Notes under the pieces: generated by a model | Told to the model about the DNA's origin: nothing | Seen by the model: the letters and a program-made list of their open reading frames with translations, nothing else | The model's database searches: none | Part shown: piece after piece, positions 24,200-35,803 of the stretch | How the letters are laid out: every line of letters starts with the position of its first letter | How positions within the stretch are numbered: the stretch's first letter is position 1 | Program-made: the position numbers and the translations under genes | DNA from: Cadophora sp. MPI-SDFR-AT-0126 | Taxonomy: Eukaryota > Ascomycota > Leotiomycetes > Helotiales > Ploettnerulaceae | Length of the DNA stretch: 64,000 nucleotides | Assembly: GCA_020747065.1 (NCBI GenBank) | Contig: JAGMVK010000022.1 | Location: 248,001-312,000, forward strand | Direction of reading: 5' to 3'

Positions 24200-25258
24200 G
24201 CTAGAGACACAGACGAACGATCCGCTCCACTCATCAATTATTCTTTGGAAGGAACGTTAAACCTAATATTGAAAATTAAAAGCAGCTTCGGGTAAATCAA
24301 TAAGAAGTATTTGAATTACAATAATCACACACATTTCATAGACGTACCGTCTTGAATTTCTCAAGTGTGCTGCTTGGTGGCTTAGTGGGTGTTTGGTACA
24401 GCACCAGACGGCGAACTGATCTAGGTTAGCGAACCAAACCACATTTTCGTTGCTTCCAACAGTATATTCACTAGCAGATTAAGTATAAGGCAGCTCTACC
24501 GTTTAATTATCAGATGCTCATCTCGTTTGGTCTCAAGTCCTGATCTAGGGCGACATGCTGCTAGACTCGATTTGTGGTTGAAATTGCAGCTTGGAGAAAG
24601 TACTTTTGTGGAATGCTTTTTGCTCTACTTCTTCAAGGGAAGAACGAAGAATAGGCAAGACATTAGGCTTTTGTTTGTGATAGGCCACCTTAATCAAGGG
24701 ATATATGTGTACGAGACTAGACATATATGTATCTCTCATGGATATGGCGACTCCTCTCAGCGTAGTGGCCTCCCCCTCAGTGAAAGATATTTGAGCTTTC
24801 ATGAAATAGAACTTGGTCGTAAGATACCAAACTTTGCGAAAGATTGGTATTGAGTGAAGAAAATCGGAGTAAATGCCGATGGTCCTTGACTTCAAGCTTC
24901 ACTTCCATTCCAGCGGCCTGGTCGAGTGGTTTTGGCGATTGAATTCAGTACGGACCAATATCAGTGCTTCAATACTCTGTAAAGAGAATTCAAAGACTAG
25001 TTTTGGTATTAAGTATACTTGCTGATGGGAAAGGGGATAGCACTCGCATATAGACACAGAGAGGTGTATGTGTCGCGAGTACTGGTGGTGTTTGCTATGT
25101 ATCGCACCTATATGCTGACTCGTTGGGACTGAGTAAAGAATTTACATTGCCAGAGAATGGAATCGTATATACATCAACTCAAAACTGCTATTCATATACA
25201 ACCCCTCCTTACCTTATTCCTACTCTTTTTGCTCATTCCCGTCAGTCATCAAGCCACC
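24200..25258. other. Intergenic, nothing firm
   Basis: About 1 kb. A minus-strand frame at 24545-24895 (116 codons) has no recognisable motif and no convincing splice partner, so I do not call it. AT-rich otherwise. Confidence 0.4.
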
Positions 25259-26344
25259 TCACAACCCCACCGCAGCCTGTACCGCCGCACCAACCAACTT
25301 CTGAATCGCCTGGCCTGGATGATAATCATTGAACCAAAGACAACTCACCCCATCCGCATTATAACACAACGCATCCTTCGCACCATAAGTCTTCGGATCC
25401 CTAACCGCCGCACTAAACGCAGGCGCTGTATCCACCACCAAAGTCTTTACCCCCGCATCTCCCTTCCCAACCCTCCACTTCTCCACCGCCCCCTCCAAAA
25501 GCTCATTATACCTCACCACCGCCTTCCCCTCCGCAACTTGCGTCGCATTCCCCTGCTTCGCAACCAACGGCGTCAACTCAATCGGCGGGACCGTCAACAG
25601 CGCAATCTGTCTGGCGCCTCCCACATACAACTTCTCAACCTGTTGCATATAAACATCTATGATGTTCTCGCTCAGCGCAGTCCAGTTCGAGCTCGACCAC
25701 GCATTGCCGACGTCGTTGACGCCGATCCAGATCCCGAAGAGGGTGTCGGCGCTTGTCCATGGTGCGTAGCTTGGGTGAGGGGAGGTGGCGAGGTTAGAGC
25801 TGAAGAGGGAGACTTGGTCGATTAGAGAGAGGACTGTTGAGGTGTAGGGTTTCACGAGGGTTGCGGAGGTGGTGGCGCCGCCGGAGGCGAAGTTGTAGGT
25901 TAGGAGGGAGGGAGTGGGTGTTTTGGATAGGTAGGTGAGCCTGATGAGTCGGAAGATTAGTTGTTTGCGAGTTTCGTGCTTGTGAGTCTGGTGTCAAGCG
26001 ATGACCAGGGAAACTACCTACCAATTGTTGCCACCGCTTGTGGTGTAACCTGGGAACGTAGGATTGCCGATTGGATTCGATGTGGAAGGTTTGGCTCCCT
26101 TGATATCAAAGCCGGTTTGAGAGTAACTGTCTCCGCTGTTCATCTGTTAGTACAGAACAAAATTATCACCGGACGGCTGCTCGTATTCTAGGATATTTAA
26201 ACATGGATGAAATACCTACAATGTAAAGAAATACTTGTATGGTGATGTCCCGTTCGCTTCCTTTTCCGTAAGTAATGGAGATATAGGGATAGCAAATGTA
26301 AGAGAAGCGAAGGTAATGAACGTTGACAACGTCGATGAAATCAT
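25259..26344 (-). CDS. Secreted CE16-type SGNH acetylesterase
   Basis: Predicted secreted carbohydrate esterase of family CE16 (GDSL/SGNH fold), which removes acetyl groups from plant cell-wall oligosaccharides. Model: 26220-26344, 26022-26135, 25259-25940 (921 nt, 306 residues). An N-terminal signal peptide (about residues 1-18) is followed by [13 protein letters not shown] with nucleophile Ser45, the classic CE16 block I. The first acceptor is the second AG in the region; using the first would bring a stop codon into frame. [11 protein letters not shown] and [11 protein letters not shown] are conserved, and IWIGVNDVG is block III with the Asn. The C-terminal block reads FNDYHPG with His287; the residue three before the His is Asn rather than the usual Asp, with Asp one place later. 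Three exons, all phases consistent. Substrate is inferred from family only. Confidence 0.88.
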
Positions 26345-26874
26345 GATGTCGATTTTGCAGCTGTACAAACCCGAGAAGACGAGAAAGGCATATATAGAGA
26401 ATTAAAGTAATGAACAGAACAGAACAAAGCAGATCAAGACAAGCAAGAATAAAAGGAAATTCAAGATGTTTATATACGACTCCTCACCGACGAAACACCC
26501 ACGATGAAAGCCAGCGGGATCAATTCATCCCATCGTTTCATTTAAGTTTGCGGGTGATGTTCAGGCATGCCATTCCGGAAGGAAGGTGCCATGTTCCTGG
26601 ACGTACTGAATGACGAGTATGTAATTAATTGATCTATGGATATAGATTGATAGATGTAGAGTGAATGTGGGGTGCTGGGGTCTGAAGATCCGAGATCTTG
26701 TCTGGGGTTGATTACCTCAACCGTACAATAATTAGCCGGATGGAAAAGTGGTATTTTGTCCCACCTATGGAACTGAGGGGACGAAAATGCGGGCGATGAA
26801 AATGCGACAAGTTCTTAAATCTGTTGAAAAGATGATTTTGAATGGACGTATTGTCTTCCTCGGATATGGACATC
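26345..26874. other. Intergenic between two minus-strand genes
   Basis: About 530 bases upstream of the CE16 gene and downstream of the fusion hydrolase. No coding frame supported; presumably the CE16 promoter. Confidence 0.5.
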
Positions 26875-28542
26875 TCAACCAAGAAGCTTCGTGACAACCT
26901 CGGCGAATTTGTGTGGCTTCTCAACCATAGGCAGATGGCCAGCTCCATCAATAACCTCATATGCAGCGCCATTACTTCCATACGAAGCAGCCATCTCTTT
27001 CATGGTACCAGGCAATACTCCATCGCCACTTCCTACGACAAAAGCACCTTTGACAGTACTCTTCTTCATCTCCTCCTTCAAATCATATTCGAAGAGTGCT
27101 TCAACACTCTTTTTGAATCCCTCCAAACTATTGTTCTTCACCATATCCTTGACTTGCAAACAAGTTTTCTCCAATTCATCTCCATCATAACTCTCCTTCA
27201 CAAACCATCGTCTCGTTGTGATCTCAGCAAGGTCTTCACCTACGATCTTCTCTCCATTCGATGTGGTGGCTGATTCTTTCTCCGAAAGCGCAATACGCTC
27301 GCCCCAAGCTTTGGAATTTCCAGCTGGAGATTTACTGCTCGTGTCGCAGGAAATGAAGGAGGCAACCCGATCAGGGTATTTCAACGCGGTGTTGAGAGTC
27401 GTGCATCCACCAAGAGAGACCCCTATTACCGCCGCAGCTTTCTTGACTCTTAGAGCGTCTAATAGCGTGATAATGTCGGATGCCAGCACGTCCACTGTGA
27501 CCTTTTGACTTCCGCAATTTGCGCTTCTGCCACGAGTAAGATATCGTAGGACTCTGTACTTCTTGTTTGCTGGGACGGAAAAGAAGGAAGCGAGGAACCC
27601 ATCCCACATTTTGTAGTCGACAAGAATCGAGTTGCTGAGCACGATCAATGGTGCATCTGGATCTTGCGATCCCTCGAGTCGAAACGGCAGCTCCACCCCA
27701 TCTTTCGTTGTGATGAACGATTCGATTGCTCCGGCTCCACCAGGAGAATCTGGAACAGTCTTCGTGAGAGAGGATTGTACATCGGAAGAGTGCCATGATG
27801 CGAGGTTTGGAGCCAGATGTCGAGGAGCAGGCCCAAAGGTATAGTACAAATCATACACTCTTCTACCCTTCTGCTTGACGCTCTTGGCCCCAATCTCTTT
27901 GGCCCACGGCGTCGAAACCGCAGCCTGGAATTCTGGCCCTCCCAAGCCATTCTGCGGTTTGTATTCATGCAATGCCAAATAATCGACTGGTGCGTTCGGA
28001 TCAATTGAACTCGTTACAAATCGTCTTGTCCGTAGCCATCCCGGTACTTTCGACAGCATAGGCACATGTTCCTCTTGATACCACTTCTCGACCTCCTTCT
28101 TCGGCTCTTCTCCCGGAAACAAGCTCAAGAATACCGCTACAATGACATTCCCCTCTCCTTCATTCTCCACTTTCTCAAGCAATTTGAATTCCTTGCTCTC
28201 CCAAGTCTGCAGATGGTCGTACAGTCTCCGATCGACCTTGATCTCCTTCATTGTATCTGCCTCCCTCTGGCTCTTCACTGGCTGGTCTCGTAATCGCAGA
28301 TAGGTATCTTTCGTCAATTCGTTCATGTCCGTAATATCGTACACTGCCATCCATTCGGGCTTCTCCTCTGACGGCGCCGCACCCTCCAGATCGTTTGCGC
28401 GATAACGGAAGCCATTGGTGACAAAAGGCAGACGAAGCCGAGTAGGACCGTGTTCGTTATTGTACCAGTCGTGGAATTGAGCAATGGGAAGAGTAGGCTT
28501 CGGCTGCATGGTAACGTACAGAACGCCGGATGTTGGAGCCAT
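26875..28542 (-). CDS. EthD-like double barrel fused to alpha/beta hydrolase (enol-lactonase-like)
   Basis: Single exon of 555 codons from the ATG at 28540-28542. An upstream in-frame ATG at 28794 would add 84 low-quality residues; the chosen start directly precedes the conserved GVLYVTMQPKPTL. The first roughly 250 residues look like two ferredoxin-like dimeric alpha/beta-barrel (EthD-type) repeats: FHDWYNNEHGPTRLRLP and later KWYQEEHVPMLSKVPGW, each with the typical W-Y-x-x-E-H pattern. The C-terminal half, from about residue 285, is an alpha/beta hydrolase like 3-oxoadipate enol-lactonase: nucleophile elbow GVSLGGC, then GSGDGVLPG with the likely acid, and GAGHLPMVEKP with the His. A role in aromatic-compound breakdown through a beta-ketoadipate-like route is inferred; the exact substrate is unknown. 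No signal peptide, so probably cytosolic. Confidence 0.85.
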   Translation of the reverse strand: MAPTSGVLYVTMQPKPTLPIAQFHDWYNNEHGPTRLRLPFVTNGFRYRANDLEGAAPSEEKPEWMAVYDITDMNELTKDTYLRLRDQPVKSQREADTMKEIKVDRRLYDHLQTWESKEFKLLEKVENEGEGNVIVAVFLSLFPGEEPKKEVEKWYQEEHVPMLSKVPGWLRTRRFVTSSIDPNAPVDYLALHEYKPQNGLGGPEFQAAVSTPWAKEIGAKSVKQKGRRVYDLYYTFGPAPRHLAPNLASWHSSDVQSSLTKTVPDSPGGAGAIESFITTKDGVELPFRLEGSQDPDAPLIVLSNSILVDYKMWDGFLASFFSVPANKKYRVLRYLTRGRSANCGSQKVTVDVLASDIITLLDALRVKKAAAVIGVSLGGCTTLNTALKYPDRVASFISCDTSSKSPAGNSKAWGERIALSEKESATTSNGEKIVGEDLAEITTRRWFVKESYDGDELEKTCLQVKDMVKNNSLEGFKKSVEALFEYDLKEEMKKSTVKGAFVVGSGDGVLPGTMKEMAASYGSNGAAYEVIDGAGHLPMVEKPHKFAEVVTKLLG

Positions 28543-30343
28543 GGTTGCAGAGGGTTGGTGATGGTCTTGGATTACTGTTGCGAGTGCAGAATGATTGCTT
28601 CGAGGATGATGAGAAGAAATGTCAGGAACCGTGAAGGACAAGGAGAATAAAGAACAGGAAGAAGGCTTAACCGCCCACTCACAGTGGGGACTCGCCCTGA
28701 AGCCCCCATACCAGAGTGGTGGTGGTTGGAGTAGATGCGGGGAGGATGTGGAGATCGGCACCTCTGCCGGGAACCAGAAGACAATTCTGACCATGATGCG
28801 GGGCCATGGAGGGGCAGTTTTCAGGGACCGTTCTTCACCTTCGAGAGATACAACACAATAAGCAAATACGATGCTGGAGTTTGATTTGAATATAACCCTT
28901 ATCTATGATGTTGATATCGATTGTCCTTCCTTACCTTTCAGTCTTGAATTCATCGGTATGTCGAGAAAGTAAGAGTTCCCAAAACGCTTCAGACATTGAA
29001 GAGCTCAGATTAGCCATTGAATAGTTGACAGGCGAGAAAATTGCGTCCGAATAACATTTGATTCCTCCATCAAGTTACAAAACATTCCATGATTGTTCAT
29101 TTCATTCGTAGGAGTCGTTGAAAGAAATTGACGTCTGATATGGAACCAACTTTGGTCAGGCGCGGAAAAGACTTTATCCGGTCAGGTCTGCCGACCGCGA
29201 AACTCCTCGAACGTCACGAACAGCATTATTTTCTATGTCATTATTGATAGTTGCCTCACATTTTTGGTGATCTGAGAGAACGATGCAGATTTGGTGGCCG
29301 AATTTTGTCTTTTCCTCTACCAGGACTTTAATGAACAACACCGCTAAGTCAGAAACATGAAGTCCTCTCTCGAGTAGAACCCATACTCGGTCGTGTAATG
29401 TTCCTGAAGAATACGGGCCTGGGCATTCTCATTTTCTATCCGAGCTTCTCCCTATAGACTCCTGCCATTGCTGAACCCCTAACTTCATGTTTACATTTCT
29501 TTCCCTTCCCGTTATGAAGCGAGAATCCTGCTGACTCAGCACACTCGAGTCAATATCCCTGACGTGGGACACATCAATGAGGAAGCCAGTTGGATTTTCA
29601 TGACTGTGTCCCATGGGGATAGGAAGTACGTCGTCACATAAAGCATCATCCAAATCTAAGTTAAAAATCTAAAGTTTCCCCCCTCTCCGATGCGAAAACT
29701 CAATACGCGATTAGGCTCACTGCTGAGCCCAACCTGAAAGCTCAAAGCAGAATGACAATGTGCAAATTCCAGGGAATCCGATTTCCGAGAGTAAGCCGAA
29801 AATGCCCGTGCAAATAGGCATGGACTCGTGCCGGTGCATCGGTCGGGCATGTTGCACTTTTCCGGGGTTTGACGTCGACTGTGCAGGAGTTGAAACAGGG
29901 TTACTGGAGACGGTGAGGGCGAGATGTCTGTGTGTGCATATATGACTGCAAAATTTGTTGTGAGAGTTTCGAGGTGAGCATAGGCGATTGGCAGGTGCGA
30001 AGACTCGCGCGAGTTGCGCTGGATTTTCGACTCCATGGTTAAGAGCCCAAACACAGGTTAGCTGAACTTTCCCAACAACCCAGCGCTCCTGCCGTAGCAA
30101 TCCCCTGAATCACTTGGAGAATGATGCCATACTTTGATCTAAAATGTGTATCAATATTCAGTTTAAAATGTTTGTATTCATACAGGAGCAAACTTAAGGG
30201 CTTAAATGTTCAATCGTTGTGAAATCCACCTCAGCGCCGTTCCCAGGTATATGTGTTGCGCCCAGACCGTCCAATTCTGCCTTCTATGCTAGCCTTGTCA
30301 TGCACCATGGAGATTCTATGATGAAATCCAGATGGAAAATATC
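28543..30343. other. Intergenic, nothing recognised
   Basis: About 1.8 kb between two minus-strand genes. Short frames near 29650-30100 lack domains. Probably contains the promoter of the fusion hydrolase near 28550-29000. No repeat or RNA gene seen. Confidence 0.5.
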
Positions 30344-31862
30344 TTACTGCTTTCGCACCAATTCATCCGTACTGAGGTAACTGCGAGCTAAGCGAAAGTC
30401 CCCCACATCTTCACTCTCATTCAAGCCAGCCATCGCACCGCTCTTCGCTCTGGTTTCAACAGTATGACCGACCTGTACTTGTATCCTTTCTAACGGGTAG
30501 TTCCCACTACCATTCTTCACCTGATCCGCCCTTCCTCCATTGCCGTTCTCAAGATCGTGCAACTCATGTTCATTGTGCTCTCCAATTTTAGCAATTGCAT
30601 TGCCTTTCTCAGCCGAGATATACGTGGTCACGGATCCATTCCCGATAACCTGGTCCCCAAAAACACCAAACCGTTCCAATTTATCCATGGTACCTGCTGT
30701 CGGCGAAGCGATGGACTCGCTCTCTCGCTGTTGTGTTCGTCGAGAATTGAGAGCGAGACTGGCTGCGGATCCCATGCTTGCCCCGCCACCAGAATCTTTA
30801 CTTGTGACCCAGTGAAGCACCACGACCGAAAACAAGATATCTGCGTTACAGCACATCAAACAGATCCATGCTTCTTCGCCTTTAAGTATCATGAGCACGG
30901 TCAAGTTGACGACGGATGAGGTGAGTGTTGCAAGAGAGCCGACGAACGACCGGAGTGCGATTGTGCGGAGGGCACTGTTGGGTGTGTTCTTGTAGGAATA
31001 GAGGGAGCGTAGTGGGAGGACGAAAAGCATCGTTAAGTAGAAGTTGACGACAGCGTCGAATATGATGAGAGGCATCATCGCCTTCATTTCCATCCCAATG
31101 ATACATGTTCCGTCCGGAGTGAAATATGCTGTTCGATAGACGAAGTTGAGAATGACGCAGATGATGTAGGGAACTAGATAGAGGTCAGACCCAATCATAT
31201 AACTCGTCTGAAAAATTGCCTACGTAGCATGCCGAAGCAATTAAACAAATACAGTTTCGACTCCAGCCGTGGCGTCGAAACACTCCGAATTATATAAACC
31301 TTTTCGACCAGGAAGTAGTATATTATCTAGCGGTTCTGTCAGTGGAAGTTATCTCTATTATTTACTGGCAGAACTCACAACCTAGAAATCTGTTAGCCAT
31401 GCGTCTTGATGAATGGGTAGAGTATTTACTTTGGTCGACATGTAGCAAATGAGACAAAGTAGAATTGCTGCACCGCATATCGTCATGTTCAGATTGAGAC
31501 CGAAACCATGCTCCAATATTGCAGTAGCGAAGATGAAGAGGATGGAGTCGAAGTAGATAGTCAAAATGACTACGGTCCGTCAGCTGTCACTCTTGTGTTC
31601 TTCTGAATGACTTACGCCATCTTGTCAGTGGTACTTTAGACCAGTCTTTGATTGCTTGTATTCTCCGTGCTGAATGGGAGTGTCAGTTTCCATCCCAAAA
31701 TATAGGATAAGCCGACTCACTGAAGCAGACTGCAAGCACTGATATCGTCAACATCGAGAGTATTGTTGAGAAGACCATCCCCGCTCTGGGGATTTCTGCA
31801 GGAACATGATTGATGGGTTCTGCCCCCACTGCGCGGGGTTGCGCCTGCAGCAAAGTCATCAT
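30344..31862 (-). CDS. Multi-pass integral membrane protein with a 3-nt microexon
   Basis: Model on the minus strand: 31721-31862, 31616-31669, 31430-31569, 31379-31381, 31224-31326, 30344-31173 (1272 nt, 423 residues). About seven membrane segments are visible, with a cytosolic-looking polar C-terminal tail of about 150 residues rich in Ser, Gly and charged residues. The arrangement YFLVEKVYIIR, then RLESKLYLFNCFGM, matches a widespread but uncharacterised group of fungal seven-pass integral membrane proteins, as far as I can recall; no function is known to me. The exon joining MSTK to IIYYFLVEK needs one extra valine to fit that group, supplied by a GTT triplet with its own flanking AG and GTGAGT. 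Introns are 46-52 nt each. It could be a receptor-like protein, but that is speculation. Confidence 0.75.
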
Positions 31863-32928
31863 GGTGATCGTACGACTTCTAACAAAATCATCGTGAAGTC
31901 AAGAACGGGGCTTGCTGTAAGATACAAATACTCATGAAAGCCACGAGTCAAGTCCAGTGCACAGACTACTGACTTCCCGTGCGAGGAGTCAAAAACTTAT
32001 GGATGAAAGGTTACCATCATCCTGGAGTGAAAATCCCCGCAGAACTGGGGCATGGCTGTCTTGTGAAAGTCTGAGCGTGGAGACGAGAACCAATAATTGG
32101 CCCTGGCTGGAAAAAGAACGCGCATATGTCTAAAATATCGATGGCTAATGAGAAGCATCAGGAAACAAGGTTTCTAGATTTGAGAGGCTTATGACGGGTT
32201 GGGGAGCGGAAATGGTGGCCTGCATTCTCTGTGGCTTGATTTGGCAAGCATCCGACAAACCTTTCCCAGGTCTGGTCGCACCAACACACCGTGAAGTCTT
32301 GTTTGCTGGCTTACCAGCAGGTGTCTCGCTGGGGTTTCCCAGATCTCGGGAGAGATCGACAAGCGCCCGAAGACGATCCAGACTTAGGTAGTCTCAGCGT
32401 GTTCGTCCCGATTTGCTCAAATGTGTGAGGCTATCGACTTTCAGAATAGGAGAAAAAGCAATGTGGATCTTCGACTTGGAGATACACAATCGATTGTTGC
32501 CGCAATCGTAAGGGGTGTCACAACAACGCCACGAACTTCACCGAGCAGAATTGACAATGAAACGATAGGTATGAAACCCTTTCTCGGATATCGAAAAATT
32601 TCGACGGGAGGGAGAGATCAAAAGAAGGTTTAGGGAGCTCTCGATGCCGGTTTCGACTCCGCTCTGCTTCCACTCACATTGGAAACCCCACGCCGATCAT
32701 CGTTTCTCTATCTTCCTGATATATGTTAGCACGTTCCTATACCGACCGAATAAAATCGCATCAAAATACTCATGGACGGCCAGTTTTCTGTGCATCATTA
32801 AGTGTCTTCGAGATCTCGATACCTTAAGTAAGGGACGAGATCGATACCCGGCCGCCACGCTCGAGAATAGTGCCTTGGTAAACAGAGGCTAGAACTTGTT
32901 CTAGTTTATTTTCATCCTTGTGGCAATA
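31863..32928. other. Intergenic upstream of the membrane-protein gene
   Basis: About 1.1 kb, including the presumed promoter of the minus-strand gene ending at 31862. Only short frames; nothing recognised. Confidence 0.45.
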
Positions 32929-33830
32929 TTACAGGTCGGTTATTGTCGTGATAGCACCATCACGGACCGTCGCGAGCGCAGCTACTCGAGTAGTTCGATC
33001 GGTTCCAAGAAACCCAGGCTGATAGCTAAGCGAATGCCCTCGATTTATCGATTTTATTCCGAAGAAAAGGTAAGTGATTCGGACTGCAGATTTGGGAAGA
33101 GAGAGGATGGCCGGAATGGTGACCTGGCGATACTGGTCGACGAGTCTGCTCAACGTTGCGTCTTCGTGCTGGTGGAGACGCATTGACCACAAAACGATGA
33201 TGCAAGCCGAGATGCCCGGGCTGACTCTTGGACCATACTGCGATCCTAAGTCAGGTCCAGATCTGCCATGACCATGTGGCTTACGCCTCGCGGCCTCCCT
33301 TGCTGCACGATAATTGTTTGATGCTGTAATTTCCAGCTTCCTCAGAGCGGCCATTCCGAAATGGCGATGGACATAATTCGTGTCCCTAGGTCAGCTCGAA
33401 TTTGTTGGAGGATGAACAGCGATTCGTTCATTGTTTGATCCCACCATCGAAGAACTCCTTGCATGGAGCCTCGTTTTCTCTGTATAAGCGACTGTTTACT
33501 TTTTGATGCGAGATTGCTGAGACGTCTACGTGGTCTGTGGGCTGCTGTTGGCACCAGCAGCGTCTGGCCGGCAAGCGGATACGGAGTTCAAGGCTCAACT
33601 GGTATCGTCTCCGATGCGATTCGGAAAATACTCCATCAGCCCAGCCCGACCGAGAAACATCCGTCCCGGGGTATCTCGATTCGGAGGCAATGAGCCGGTA
33701 TTGACAAAGCAGGGCGTCATTAGAAGTTGGCTCCTTCACTTGGATCTTTTCCAGACCCCTACGAGGATCTTCAATATACATCAGATTTCTAAGGACCATT
33801 TGGTTATCAATCGTAAGCAGCTGATCTGAT
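32929..33830 (-). pseudogene. Degenerate coding relic
   Basis: Read on the minus strand, one frame runs on with protein-like composition but is broken by stops (TGA, TAG, TAA, TGA) between about 33600 and 33390, while its downstream part is open for 141 codons (32929-33354, beginning MAALRKLEITASNNYRAARE). The neighbouring upstream piece in the same frame reads like continuous coding sequence (NTGSLPPNRDTPGRMFLG, then ACRPDAAGANSSPQTT). This pattern suggests a decayed gene rather than random sequence. I could not identify the parent family. No obvious target-site duplications or terminal repeats are visible. Confidence 0.3.
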
Positions 33831-34171
33831 AAGATAATGCCGATTCCTTAGCAAAGGAATGGAACTTCGGTACTAATAACTTGGCCTGTCTGGCACATGA
33901 AATACGGATATCGGAGTTCGATATCAGTAAGATGACTACGTCTCATTGGCCACCTCTACCTAAAAGTCCTTGACATCAAGATTTCTTGTATCTTACTTGA
34001 TGGCCTGATGCAGTGAGCAATCAATGTGATTCTCAAAATGGATTCGTTTGAATTAGGCAGGTCGATTTGGAATTTTTTTTTTATATTTGGTGGTGCCTCC
34101 TTCTCTGTCTTTCATTTAAAGTCAAGCTTGTGGCCTACATTTTGGTTTGTTTACTTATATTTGTCCTCACA

Positions 34172-35803
34172 ATGTCTTCAACACTTGACGAAAGGAAGAC
34201 CCGCGAGGAGACAGAAGCATCACAGCCAATATCACCATCAGTCCAAGAACAAAGAGGGCAAACAGGCAATGCTAGAGATCTCGAAAAGGGTGTCTGTACA
34301 AGGGTAAAAAGTGATGAAGACGAATTGGTAATTCCCCTTCATCAACTTGTAACCGAGTGCTGACCAGCGTCAAGGTGACCTGGAATGGCGAACACGACAA
34401 AAATAACCCATACAACTGGCCAAGCTCTCGCAAATACACCATGACGGCACTCATGTCTCTCGGGGGGCTGGTGTCCACCTCCTCAACAAGTATGATGGCT
34501 CCAGCATTTTCCCAAATCAGTAATGACCTTAGGATCAGCGATTCAAAGACGCAGTTGACAATGTCAATCTACCTGTTGGCATTCGTGTTTGGACCAATGG
34601 TAATCGGACCTCTTTCTGAACTGTGTGGAAGAAAGAAGTTGTGGATTTTCTGTCACTGTTGGTATATTAGCTGGAATGCCCTGGCTCCTGTTGGCCAGGC
34701 AAGTGGGATGATGATTGCTGCTCGTTTTCTCTCCGGCTTTGGTGGAAGCGTGTCGATATCAGTAAGTCAACCGCGGTTCTCTTAGTACCACTTCTCATCG
34801 ATATATCTAGATCTCAGGACCTACAATGGCAGATATGTTCAAGGCCGAACAGCGAGGGAAATCATACGCACTAGTCACTTTTGCACCTTATCTTGGAGCT
34901 GCAATTGGACCCCTCGTTGGCGGAGGACTTTCTCAAGCGGCAGGATGGCCATGGCTGTTCTGGGCCGTCTCCATTTTTGACAGCATACTCATCACAATGT
35001 TTGCCATTTTCACACAAGAGACCTACGCACCCGTCGTCCTCGCCAAAAAGTCTAAGCAACTTCGACAAGCTACTGGTAGAGACCACCGGACAAAATTTGA
35101 GCGCAGCCATCCCAGGCTTTACCAGAAGCTGAAAGTGAGCATGATGCGGCCTGTCAAACTCTTCTTCACAAGCCCAACTATCCTCATTCTCGGTCTTCTC
35201 ACCTCATACAGCTTCGCCGTTTACATAATCGCCCTAACAACTTTTTCCACGATGTGGCAGGAGGAATATGGCCAATCGAAGACCAAAAGCAGTCTCAACT
35301 ACATCGCTATAGCTCTCGGCTCAACAGTCGGATCTCAAGTCACGGGTCCCCTCATCGACATCGTCTGGGCCCACCTCAGAAAGAAGAACAATGGCGCTAC
35401 AGCCCCAGAGTACCGCGTCCCCATGATGATACCTGGTATACTCATCATGCCCTTAGGACTCTTTATGTACGGCTGGGCAGTGGAGAAGCACTTACATTGG
35501 ACAATCGTTGATCTAGGAGCCGCTCTTATGAGCGGCGGCATGATGTCGTCCAGCAGTGTGATGTTCTCATATCTCATCGATGAGTTTGCGCAACATTCAG
35601 CAAGCGCAAATGCTGCTTGTAGAATCCTGTCGAACTCTTTCGCTTTTGGATTTCCGATATTCGCACCGAGTTTGTATGGGAAGCTGGGATATGGGTGGGG
35701 GAACAGTATGCTGGCATTTTTGTATATTGGGTTGGCTTTTCCGGCCCCTTGGATTCTGTGGAAATGGGGCGCGAGGATAAGAGCTGTAGGGAGACCGCAA
35801 TGA
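34172..35803 (+). CDS. MFS multidrug-type transporter (DHA1)
   Basis: Proton-coupled efflux transporter of the major facilitator superfamily, DHA1 group. Model: 34172-34327, 34375-34761, 34811-35803 (1536 nt, 511 residues). The acidic cytosolic N-terminus of about 50 residues is followed by WNGEHDKNNPYNWPSSRKY, the signature that precedes helix 1 in this group. Motif A appears as GPLSELCGRKKLW between helices 2 and 3, and SGFGGSVSIS-ISGPTMADMF spans the second intron where the family has its motif around helix 5. GAAIGPLVGGGL is the helix-5 antiporter motif (motif C). Twelve helices are apparent with a long central loop. It opens the accessory block that ends with the UstYa and peptide genes and could export a product, but distance alone is weak evidence. 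Confidence 0.9.

Noticed and set aside
24905..24975. tRNA-Ser-like D-arm (CCTGGTCGAGTGG...)
   Set aside because: The following sequence has no anticodon stem, no T-loop GTTCGA-type box and no acceptor pairing, so only the D-arm resembles a tRNA.
25157..25825. 222-codon plus-strand frame, Arg/Leu/Pro-rich
   Set aside because: Shadow of the CE16 esterase exon on the other strand.
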